This document shows, piece by piece, positions 1 through 7,079 of a stretch of DNA of 7,109 nt (position 1 is its first letter; each line of letters opens with the position of its first letter). A program made the position numbers and the translations under genes. The notes under the pieces were generated by a model, which saw only the letters and a list, made by a program, of their open reading frames with translations, had not been told where the DNA came from and made no database searches. The DNA is from Betaproteobacteria bacterium. Lineage in GTDB: Bacteria > Pseudomonadota > Gammaproteobacteria > Burkholderiales > SG8-39. The DNA is taken from NCBI GenBank assembly GCA_005881355.1, contig VBDM01000100.1:1-7109 (forward strand), in the 5' to 3' direction.

Positions 1-6
1 TATGAG

Positions 7-68
7 CTCTAACGTTCACGATGAGGGGCGCCCCGCTCGCGGGGCGTCCCTCTCGAACGTGTTGTGAG
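7..68 (-). other. Degenerate attC-like recombination site at the end of cassette B
   Basis: Read on the minus strand, this 62-bp stretch follows the stop codon of the cassette B gene by 8 bp and has the size of a short attC. It ends in an R'-like GTTAGAG (7-13) and begins with CTCACAAC (61-68), which can pair with it through CTC/GAG and AAC/GTT. Inside lies GTTC/GAAC pairing and then a 14-bp stem (23-36 with 39-52, one G-T wobble). The classical 5-nt spacers between R and L boxes are not present and the R'' box deviates from RYYYAAC, so this is a weaker call than the site at 967-1055. The strong stem could instead act as a transcription terminator, although no T-run follows it on either strand. 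Confidence 0.5.
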
Positions 69-76
69 GCAGCGCA

Positions 77-949
77 TCACCGGAGTCTGATTTCCCAGAC
101 ACGAAACGCTCCAGCGTGGGGCGTCAAGACTATCTCCTCAACTGGTGAGCCAGGTCGAAACTTATAGACGTGACGCACAGGCTGGTTGCGCGATATGCGC
201 AGGTTCGCCTCACCCGGTTCGCGTGCTCGGTCATCCTGTATTGCCAGAACTACAAGTGCCAGCCCTCGCCGGAATTTTGACTTGGAGTCTGACAGAACCG
301 TCCAGAGGCTATTGTCAATACCGTACACGTCGCGGCCATGGTAAATCTCCGCATCGGCGGCAAACGTGGTCATCAGTTGCGTCACATCGTTGGACAGTAG
401 GCGCGATCGGACCTCGGGCCACGGCGTCGGGAGTCCGGGTGGTTCGCCAAATCCCTGGTAACCGAATACCTGAATGGACGACAGCCCTTTGACCTTATCG
501 AGCTCAAAGGAATAATTCCGACCCTGATACTTCCAAACTTCGACAGGTGGATCAGTCAGTTGAGTCGTCTCCGATGGCCGGCCAATGTGGCGCCTGACAT
601 CTTCAGCGGAGGCGCCAAGCTTGAGCCCCAGGAACGGCAACATGCGTTTGGTGGGATCTCCTGCGATCTGAATAGAGACTGCATGGTCAATGTCATCAGC
701 GGGGAACTTGAACGACATGTACACGAATGGTTTCTCACTGATGAGATAGGTACGGTAGATCCAACCATCCTCCGTACGCCGCTCATCGTAAAGCTTCTTA
801 AAGGCAGCTTTGATGGCAGAGTTATGCTGGCCGAGCGCGAACCCGTTCAGCTCCCGTTGACTCTGAGGCTGTGCCAGTACTTCGTGGGCCTGGACAAAGA
901 AGACGCCTGTCAGGGCGGCCGTAAAAAAGACTCTGAGAATCAAGTTCAC
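77..949 (-). CDS. Cassette B protein: predicted exported protein of unknown function (290 aa)
   Basis: I do not recognise this protein. The start is taken as GTG at 947-949 because AAGGAGG lies 5 bp upstream and the protein then begins with a clean signal peptide: a short Arg-containing N-region, a hydrophobic core at about residues 7-20, and a likely cut after VLA at residue 26. An in-frame GTG 48 bp further upstream lies inside the attC and would spoil the signal peptide. The mature part, about 264 residues without cysteine, has two similar-looking stretches: LNGFALGQ (34-41) and LGLKLGASAEDVRRHIGRP (107-125). The latter recalls the helix-turn motif of SmpA/BamE-like periplasmic proteins, but this is only a resemblance. 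The C-terminal half has no motif I can name. It is the only gene in its cassette. Base composition is less GC-rich than in the ftsH-glmM block, which fits foreign origin. Confidence 0.75.
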   Translation of the reverse strand: MNLILRVFFTAALTGVFFVQAHEVLAQPQSQRELNGFALGQHNSAIKAAFKKLYDERRTEDGWIYRTYLISEKPFVYMSFKFPADDIDHAVSIQIAGDPTKRMLPFLGLKLGASAEDVRRHIGRPSETTQLTDPPVEVWKYQGRNYSFELDKVKGLSSIQVFGYQGFGEPPGLPTPWPEVRSRLLSNDVTQLMTTFAADAEIYHGRDVYGIDNSLWTVLSDSKSKFRRGLALVVLAIQDDRAREPGEANLRISRNQPVRHVYKFRPGSPVEEIVLTPHAGAFRVWEIRLR

Positions 950-954
950 GCTGC

Positions 955-961
955 CCTCCTT
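955..961 (-). promoter_or_regulatory. Ribosome binding site that fixes the cassette B start
   Basis: On the minus strand AAGGAGG sits 5 bp before the GTG at 949. It is a near-perfect Shine-Dalgarno sequence and lies between the attC R' box (967-973) and the gene, so the cassette carries its own translation signal. This favours GTG 949 over the in-frame GTG at 997. Confidence 0.75.
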
Positions 962-966
962 GCGCT

Positions 967-1055
967 GCCTAACGTTTTGTTGAGCCGCGCCGGCCACGGA
1001 ACCAACCCGAAGGCCTGCGACGCTCCTCGGCGTCGACTCGAACAGATTGTTGGGC
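967..1055 (-). other. attC recombination site between cassettes A and B
   Basis: Read on the minus strand the site has all attC parts in order: R'' GCCCAAC (1049-1055), a 5-nt spacer (1044-1048), L'' GTTCGAG (1037-1043), a variable middle of about 50 nt, L' CTCAAC (979-984), a 5-nt spacer (974-978), and R' GTTAGGC (967-973). R'' and R' pair with a single wobble. L'' and L' pair except for one extra base in L'', a C at 1040 that becomes an unpaired G on the opposite strand. This matches the extrahelical G by which IntI picks the folded bottom strand in known attC sites. The middle contains a GACGC/GCGTC hairpin. The boxes and L'' context closely resemble those of aadA-type attC sites. The site starts 15 bp after the stop of the cassette A gene, as expected. 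Confidence 0.92.
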
Positions 1056-1739
1056 GTTACTCACTTTCCCTTAAGCATACGTTGAATATCTGGATTGTTT
1101 TGCGACCTCGGTGTCGCACTTATTCTTGAATCTCTCTGCTAAGTCTGGCGGCCCGTTATTTTGGAGGCCTTGGTGTGTATCTCGAATTTTCTTGGGATCG
1201 TATCCCCATTCGCTACAAAGCTGATACACGATTTCGTCTACTGTATCGTTCCCGAGTTTTGGATCGGCCAACAGAAGCTGCTTTATTTCCTTAAATTGAA
1301 TCATTACGGGCAATTTCCGGTCGAGCGTATGACCTTCTGCCAATTCGCCATCCAGATTTAGGCCGCCATAGAGTTTTGGTCGAAGAATGATGCGTGCGGC
1401 TGTTTGATCCTGTTTCTTCGTTGCTAAGTAAAGCAAGTGTGCTAGACCGTAATAGACCGGCGGGGCCATGCACCCGAGGTCATGTTTAATGCGCTTAGGG
1501 ATGCCTCGAATGATTTCCAGCAAAATTTGACGCTGGTCCTTGTTGTGATATCCAAAATTATCTGGAAAGACAAGATCGCAAGATTCCGGGCCTCTTTTAC
1601 CATGGACAATTCGAATTCCTTCCCAATTATTCAACTTTGAGGTCTTCTCCGGAACTGCTGCTTGCGCTAAGCCGGTGGTCCATAGAAAAACGCACACGGT
1701 AATCAACAAAAGATATTTTTTCATGGCTGTGTCGCCCAA
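973..1739 (-). mobile_element. Integron gene cassette A (one ORF plus attC 967-1055)
   Basis: This cassette unit runs on the minus strand from the lone R'-type core site GTTGGGC (1734-1740) to the cut point in R' of the attC at 967-973. It is about 767 bp with a single gene, an attC directly after the stop, and almost no leader before the start codon. The DNA is clearly richer in A and T than the housekeeping genes to the right, pointing to a different origin. It is the first cassette of the visible array; upstream of it there is no intI. Confidence 0.75.
1071..1724 (-). CDS. Cassette A protein: predicted secreted, four-cysteine protein of unknown function (217 aa)
   Basis: I do not recognise this protein. 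The start is ATG at 1722-1724, giving a classical signal peptide: MKKY, a hydrophobic core (residues 5-19), then a likely cut after AQA (20-22). An in-frame TTG at 1739 would add five residues but overlaps the recombination core site. The mature protein of about 195 residues has four cysteines (C49, C85, C170, C203), which would allow two disulfides in the periplasm or outside the cell. It is rich in Lys, Asp and Leu, with predicted helical stretches around 62-80, 88-113 and 145-170. No catalytic motif or lipobox is visible. No Shine-Dalgarno sequence precedes the ATG and the whole leader from the cassette border is 16 bp, as in many cassettes. The TAA stop lies 15 bp before the attC. Confidence 0.75.
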   Translation of the reverse strand: MKKYLLLITVCVFLWTTGLAQAAVPEKTSKLNNWEGIRIVHGKRGPESCDLVFPDNFGYHNKDQRQILLEIIRGIPKRIKHDLGCMAPPVYYGLAHLLYLATKKQDQTAARIILRPKLYGGLNLDGELAEGHTLDRKLPVMIQFKEIKQLLLADPKLGNDTVDEIVYQLCSEWGYDPKKIRDTHQGLQNNGPPDLAERFKNKCDTEVAKQSRYSTYA

Positions 1740-1740
1740 C
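1734..1740 (-). other. Lone R'-type core site at the upstream end of the array
   Basis: GTTGGGC fits the GTTRRRY core consensus and lies exactly where the cassette A border should be, 9 bp before its ATG. No matching R'' box (RYYYAAC on the minus strand) is visible in the 57-140 bp upstream, so a full attC cannot be drawn. It may be the joined half of an attI-like or secondary insertion site, or the remnant of a decayed attC. Confidence 0.5.
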
Positions 1741-1924
1741 GAGAAATCGACCCCCTAAGCGGGGCGTCGTAAGACCCCGGGAGCGGGGCCTAATCCGGGC
1801 AGGCTATGTCAAAGCCTCTGATTGATCAAGAGGTTTCCCAATGCGTAACGAAAATAAACCGATTTAGACGATCGATATAAAAAGGCACGTACTTTCCTCT
1901 TGGCTCCGGATACTTTGAACGGCA
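1741..1924. other. Spacer between yhbY and the cassette array, no gene seen
   Basis: These 184 bp hold no convincing coding frame and are too short for an integron integrase. The left half (1749-1790) carries two tandem GC-rich hairpins, listed separately. The right half (about 1800-1920) is AT-richer, with a small inverted repeat CCTCT/AGAGG (1815-1833). A perfect -35-like TTGACA lies on the minus strand (1807-1812), but no matching -10 box is seen at 16-18 bp. A T-run follows GTGCC on the minus strand near 1877-1884, without a clear stem before it, so a terminator for yhbY is not established. Confidence 0.6.
1749..1790. repeat. Two tandem GC-rich hairpin units, 24-bp period
   Basis: The units GACCCC..AGCGGGGC begin at 1749 and 1773, so the period is 24 bp. 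On the minus strand the second folds as GGCCCCG-CTCC-CGGGGTC (7 pairs including one G-U), and the first as GAC-CCCC/GGGG-GTC with one mismatch. Neither has a following T-run. The 10-mer GCGGGGCGTC (1759-1768) also occurs at 39-48 in the attC-like hairpin at the other end of the array, and in both places it is preceded by CCCC plus four bases. Confidence 0.5.
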
Positions 1925-2251
1925 CTAACGTCCGCGTCGTATCCTTCGAAGCGAGTCCTCCCACGAACCGGGGGAAGGTTCGGGATTCTCCCGGAATAGG
2001 ACGAGGATCTTGCCGATGTGTTGAACCGATTGCGCTCCGGTCCGCCTGCAAATCTCTGCGAGAATCGCCTCGCGCCCGGAGTGATCGGCGCCAGGGACGC
2101 GCACCTTGATCAGCTCGTGGTTTTTCAGACCGCGGTCGATTTCCGCGAGGACCGCGGGCGACAATCCGGCTCCGCCGATCAGCACGACCGGATCGAGCGC
2201 GTGCGCTCGCGCCTTCAATTCGCGCCGCCGGGCGGGTGATAATTCGGGCAT
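1925..2251 (-). CDS. yhbY: Ribosome assembly RNA-binding protein YhbY (CRM domain)
   Basis: A small CRM-domain protein that in E. coli binds pre-50S ribosomal particles and is thought to help large-subunit assembly in the cytoplasm. The 108-residue product contains the family pattern throughout: an N-terminal basic helix (PARRRELKARAHAL), the GxxG RNA-binding loop (GGAG, residues 26-29), then LAEIDRGLKNHELIKV and the end strand IGKILVLFR. It is about ten residues longer than E. coli YhbY (97 aa), owing to a basic Arg-rich tail. ATG 2249-2251 fits the family start; no strong Shine-Dalgarno is seen. The gene diverges from rlmE with only 16 bp between start codons, so each promoter must overlap the neighbour or the gap. 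The yhbY/rlmE divergence is conserved in proteobacteria. Downstream, where greA or other housekeeping genes usually lie, are the integron cassettes. Confidence 0.94.
   Translation of the reverse strand: MPELSPARRRELKARAHALDPVVLIGGAGLSPAVLAEIDRGLKNHELIKVRVPGADHSGREAILAEICRRTGAQSVQHIGKILVLFRENPEPSPGSWEDSLRRIRRGR
2214..2243 (+). promoter_or_regulatory. Candidate promoter for rlmE
   Basis: A -10-like GATAAT (2238-2243, five of six to consensus) lies 24 bp before the rlmE ATG, with a weak -35-like TTCAAT (2214-2219) at an 18-bp spacing. CTTCAA (2213-2218) also resembles the heat-shock -35 CTTGAA, which is of note because rlmE-ftsH is heat-inducible in E. coli, but no heat-shock -10 is visible. 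It lies inside the yhbY coding region. Confidence 0.35.
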
Positions 2252-2267
2252 GGGGAAAGTCTAGAGA

Positions 2268-2894
2268 ATGGCCCGCAGCAAATCCAGCAAGGCGTGGCTC
2301 AAGCGCCACGTCAATGATCCCTACGTTCACCGGGCGAAAGCGCACGGCTACCGCTCGCGCGCCGCCTATAAGCTGATCGAGATCGCGAAGCGCGACCGAC
2401 TGCTATCTCCGGGGGCTGCGGTTGTCGATCTCGGGGCCGCGCCCGGGGGCTGGGCGCAGGCGCTCGCCGAGCGCGCCGGGCGGGCCGGGCGCGTCATCGC
2501 GGTCGATCTTCTGGAAATTGCGCCGATACCCGGGGTTACCATCGTCCGCGGGGATTTTGGGGACGAAGCGGTGCTCAAACGGATCGAGGCCGTCTTGGAC
2601 GGGCGAAAGCTCGACCTTGTAGTTTCGGACATGGCCCCCAACTTAAGCGGCGTGAGTGCGACCGACCAGGCCCGCAGCATCCGTTTGTGCGAATTGGCGC
2701 TCGAATTCGCGAGGAGCCATCTGAAACCGCAGGGCGCGTTTCTGGTCAAGGTATTTCAAGGGAGCGGTTATCCTGAGTTCCTGGCCGCGATGCGCGAGGC
2801 CTTTGTGGAAGTCGCTTCGCGCAAGCCCGGCGCCTCGCGGAGCGGCTCCAGCGAGATGTATCTGCTGGGAAAAAGGCTGAAGGGCGGACACTAG
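2268..2894 (+). CDS. rlmE: 23S rRNA 2'-O-ribose U2552 methyltransferase RlmE (FtsJ/RrmJ)
   Basis: Methylates the 2'-OH of U2552 in the A-loop of 23S rRNA with S-adenosylmethionine as donor, a late step in 50S maturation. At 208 aa it matches the family length (E. coli 209). The Rossmann-type SAM-binding motif DLGAAPGGWAQ is at residues 54-64. The catalytic tetrad K-D-K-E is complete: K35 (AAYKL), D121 (VSDMAPN), K161 (LVKVFQG) and E196 (SSEMYLLGKR), each three residues lower than in E. coli (K38, D124, K164, E199). ATG 2268 is preceded by a purine-rich GGGGAAAG (2252-2259). It is the first gene of the rightward cluster, with 62 bp to ftsH, the same partnership as the rlmE-ftsH operon of E. 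coli. No anomalies are seen. Confidence 0.98.
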   Translation: MARSKSSKAWLKRHVNDPYVHRAKAHGYRSRAAYKLIEIAKRDRLLSPGAAVVDLGAAPGGWAQALAERAGRAGRVIAVDLLEIAPIPGVTIVRGDFGDEAVLKRIEAVLDGRKLDLVVSDMAPNLSGVSATDQARSIRLCELALEFARSHLKPQGAFLVKVFQGSGYPEFLAAMREAFVEVASRKPGASRSGSSEMYLLGKRLKGGH

Positions 2895-2918
2895 TCCGCG
2901 TGCCCGCTTAAGCATAGA

Positions 2919-2956
2919 ATGAGCGACACGCATTCGTTCAAGGCAAAGGAAAGACG

Positions 2957-2960
<4 letters not shown>
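2919..2960 (+). other. Possible 13-codon leader ORF overlapping the ftsH start
   Basis: ATG at 2919 opens a frame MSDTHSFKAKERR that stops at TGA 2958-2960, overlapping the ftsH TTG start as TTGA. This geometry would allow translational coupling. No good Shine-Dalgarno precedes the ATG and a 13-codon frame can occur by chance, so it is listed only as a candidate. Confidence 0.2.
2945..2950 (+). promoter_or_regulatory. Ribosome binding site supporting the TTG start of ftsH
   Basis: AAAGGA lies 6 bp before TTG 2957. No ATG or GTG lies nearby in frame, and the protein from this TTG matches the usual FtsH N-terminus right up to its first membrane segment. The site therefore decides for a non-ATG start. 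Confidence 0.75.
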
Positions 2961-4834
<1,874 letters not shown>

Positions 4835-4847
4835 CGGGGCCGGGGAG

Positions 4848-5717
4848 TTGGGAGCGAGGAGGGACAGCACGTTTCCGCTCCCGCTTTCATCGCGATCCCC
4901 GGCAATTAATCCTCAGTCCTTTCTCGCTTGCGGCCGGTTCCGGCTGCCGCTCGAGCGCCCGCTCGTCATGGGCGTGGTGAACGTCACGCCGGATTCCTTC
5001 TCCGACGGCGGGCGCTTTCTCGAGGCGGGGGCGGCGGTCGACCACGCGCGCCGCCTCGTCGAGGAAGGCGCGGATATCGTCGATGTCGGCGCGGAATCCA
5101 GCCGGCCGGGTGCCGATGCCGTCGCCCCCGGAGAGGAATTGAGCCGGCTGTTGCCGGTGCTGAAGGGTCTGAAGGACCTCCCGGTTCCGGTTTCAGTGGA
5201 CACGGTAAAACCCGAAGTGATGCGTGCGGCGATCGCCGAGGGCGCCTCGATGATCAACGACATCAACGCGCTGAGAGCGCCCGGCGCCCTGGAGACGGCG
5301 GCAGACGCCGACGTGGGCGTGTGCCTCATGCACATGCAAGGCGAGCCGCGCACGATGCAGCGCGAGCCGCGCTACCGCGACGTGGTCGCCGAGGTGAAGG
5401 CGTTTCTCGCCGAGCGCGTTGCCGCGGCCGAGGCGCGCGGCATCGCGCGCGAGCGCATCGTCATCGATCCCGGCTTCGGTTTCGGCAAGACCGTCGAGCA
5501 CAATTTCGAGCTGCTGCGCAACCTCGGCCGGCTCGCGGAGATCGGCTTGCCCGTGATGGCGGGCTGGTCGCGCAAGTCGACGCTGGGCGCCGTCACCGGC
5601 CGCGGGCCCGCCGAGCGGGTCGCGGCAAGCGTCGCCGCCGCTTTGCTGGCGGTGCAGCACGGGGCTAGAATCGTGCGCGTGCTCGCCGCGTTGGACGGGC
5701 AGAGCGAAAGACGATGA
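4848..5717 (+). CDS. folP: Dihydropteroate synthase FolP, with atypical start and shortened C-terminus
   Basis: Joins p-aminobenzoate to dihydropterin pyrophosphate in folate synthesis; it is the sulfonamide target. TIM-barrel signatures are present, numbered from TTG 4848: MGVVNVTPDSFSDGG (41-55, with N45 equal to E. coli N22), SSRPGA, VSVDT, INDIN, CLMHMQG, IDPGFGFGK and SRKS. The C-terminus is odd. After GARIVRV the family normally continues HDV plus a final helix of about 20 residues; here it reads LAALDGQSERR and stops, so the His equal to E. coli H257 is replaced by Leu (L279). The start is unclear too: homology begins near SFLACGRF (residue 24), and the only ordinary in-frame start before it is TTG 4848, 13 bp after ftsH. 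ATT 4905 is the rare alternative. The stop overlaps the glmM ATG (ATGA). Confidence 0.93.
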   Translation: MGARRDSTFPLPLSSRSPAINPQSFLACGRFRLPLERPLVMGVVNVTPDSFSDGGRFLEAGAAVDHARRLVEEGADIVDVGAESSRPGADAVAPGEELSRLLPVLKGLKDLPVPVSVDTVKPEVMRAAIAEGASMINDINALRAPGALETAADADVGVCLMHMQGEPRTMQREPRYRDVVAEVKAFLAERVAAAEARGIARERIVIDPGFGFGKTVEHNFELLRNLGRLAEIGLPVMAGWSRKSTLGAVTGRGPAERVAASVAAALLAVQHGARIVRVLAALDGQSERR

Positions 5718-7063
5718 GCAGAAAGTATTTCGGAACGGACGGCGTGCGCGGCGAAGTGGGCGATCTGCCCATCACGCCGGAATTCGTGATCCGGCTCGGT
5801 TTTGCCGCGGGCGAGGTGCTGGTGCGCCGCTCGACGATGCCCAAGGGCGAGCACCCCGCCGTTCTGATCGGCAAAGACACGCGCGTGTCCGGCTACATGA
5901 TCGAGGCCTCGCTCGAGGCGGGGTTCTCCGCCGCCGGAGTGGACGTGATGCTTACCGGTCCGCTGCCGACTCCCGCGATCGCCTACCTGACCCGGGCGCT
6001 GCGGCTGCAGGCCGGAGTCGTCATCAGCGCTTCCCACAATCCCTATCAGGACAACGGCATCAAGTTCTTCTCCGCCGACGGCAGCAAGCTGCCCGATGAG
6101 GTGGAAGCGGAGATCGAAGAACGCCTCGGTCACCCGATCCTCTGCAAGAAATCGGCCGAGCTCGGCAAGGCGCGCCGGGTGGACGACGCCGCCGGCCGCT
6201 ACATCGAGTTCTGCAAGAGCACGTTCCCCTCGGCGCTCGACCTGCGGGGGCTGAAGATCGTCATCGACTGCGCGCACGGCGCCACCTATCAGGTCGCGCC
6301 ACACGTGTTCCACGAATTGGGCGCCGATGTCATCCCGGTCGGAGTGAACCCCGACGGTTTCAACATCAACGATCAAGCCGGTACCGCGCATCCTTCTTTC
6401 CTGCAGCGCACGGTGAAACAGCACCAGGCGGACCTCGGCGTCGCGCTCGACGGGGACGGGGACCGGGTGCTCATGGCCGACGGCGAGGGCGCGCTCTACG
6501 ACGGCGACCAGCTGCTGTACGTCATCGCCCGCGAGCGCGCAAAAAACGGGGGCTTGAGCGGAGTGGTGGGGACGTTGATGACCAATCTCGCGCTCGAGCG
6601 CGCGCTGGAAAAGCTGCGAATTCCCTTCGCGCGCGCCAAGGTCGGGGATCGCTACGTGCTGGAAATGCTGAGGGAAAAGAACTGGGAGCTGGGAGGGGAA
6701 AACTCCGGGCATATCATCTGCCTCGACAAGCACACCACCGGCGACGGCATCGTCTCGGCCCTGCAGGTGCTTTGCGCGATGCGCTCGAGCCCGACCACGC
6801 TCGCGCAATTGTGCCGCGGACTCGCGCTTTATCCCCAAGAGCTCGTCAACGTGCGCGTGCCCAGGGGCTTCGACTGGCAGAAAGAGCCCGCGGTCGCGAA
6901 AGCGAAGCTCGAGGCCGAGCGCGCCCTCGGCCCGGACGGGCGGGTGCTGCTGCGCCCGTCGGGAACCGAGCCCGTGCTGCGCGTCATGGTGGAGGGCAAG
7001 GACGACGCGGAAGTGCGCAGGCTCGCCAGAAGGATCGCCGAAACCGTGCAACAGGCGGCCTAG
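5714..7063 (+). CDS. glmM: Phosphoglucosamine mutase GlmM
   Basis: Interconverts glucosamine-6-phosphate and glucosamine-1-phosphate, feeding UDP-N-acetylglucosamine for peptidoglycan and lipopolysaccharide. The product has 449 residues (E. coli 445) and all family signatures: the N-terminal FGTDGVRG (6-13), the phosphoserine loop ISASHNP with S107 as the serine to be phosphorylated, the magnesium loop DGDGDR (246-251), the sugar-binding loop GGENSGH (327-333), and the phosphate-binding loop RPSGTEP (414-420). The start ATG overlaps the folP stop as ATGA, with no strong Shine-Dalgarno, so translation is probably coupled to folP. The folP-glmM pairing is the same as in E. coli and other proteobacteria. 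Nothing is broken or missing in the reading frame. Confidence 0.98.
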   Translation: MSRKYFGTDGVRGEVGDLPITPEFVIRLGFAAGEVLVRRSTMPKGEHPAVLIGKDTRVSGYMIEASLEAGFSAAGVDVMLTGPLPTPAIAYLTRALRLQAGVVISASHNPYQDNGIKFFSADGSKLPDEVEAEIEERLGHPILCKKSAELGKARRVDDAAGRYIEFCKSTFPSALDLRGLKIVIDCAHGATYQVAPHVFHELGADVIPVGVNPDGFNINDQAGTAHPSFLQRTVKQHQADLGVALDGDGDRVLMADGEGALYDGDQLLYVIARERAKNGGLSGVVGTLMTNLALERALEKLRIPFARAKVGDRYVLEMLREKNWELGGENSGHIICLDKHTTGDGIVSALQVLCAMRSSPTTLAQLCRGLALYPQELVNVRVPRGFDWQKEPAVAKAKLEAERALGPDGRVLLRPSGTEPVLRVMVEGKDDAEVRRLARRIAETVQQAA

Positions 7064-7079
7064 GCGCGAGCCTGGTCGG

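Larger units (their letters stand above)
13..972 (-). mobile_element. Integron gene cassette B (one ORF plus degenerate attC)
   Basis: The borders are set by the IntI cut point (G/TT) in the R' box of the upstream attC (GTTAGGC, 967-973) and in the R'-like box GTTAGAG (7-13). The unit is about 960 bp, with one gene filling most of it in the cassette direction and the recombination site directly after the stop codon, which is the standard cassette layout. The right border is firm because the attC there is textbook. The left border rests on the degenerate site and is less certain. The cassette array may continue beyond base 1. Confidence 0.65.

Noticed and set aside
560..1129. 189-codon plus-strand frame crossing the attC
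   Set aside because: It runs antisense through the signal peptide region of cassette B, across the attC, and into cassette A. It has no ribosome binding site or family features.
1790..1812. Promoter for the cassette array with TTGACA on the minus strand
   Set aside because: The -35 hexamer is perfect but no acceptable -10 box is found at 16-18 bp; the following sequence is GC-rich.
1923..1929. GTTAGTG on the minus strand at the yhbY stop codon as a possible integrase target
   Set aside because: It fits GTTRRRY only in part, has no paired partner box, and the bases are explained by the end of yhbY.
1809..2345. 178-codon minus-strand frame overlapping yhbY
   Set aside because: It lies in another frame of the real yhbY gene, is Arg-rich as expected for a shadow, and extends into rlmE.
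2885..2920. Separate ftsH promoter with -10-like TAGAAT (2915-2920)
   Set aside because: The -10 is five of six, but no -35 exists at a proper distance (GGACA is 24 bp away), so it was not called.
5372..7051. 559-codon open frame on the minus strand opposite folP and glmM
   Set aside because: The same GC-bias shadow effect; it spans two intact plus-strand genes and has no recognisable motif.
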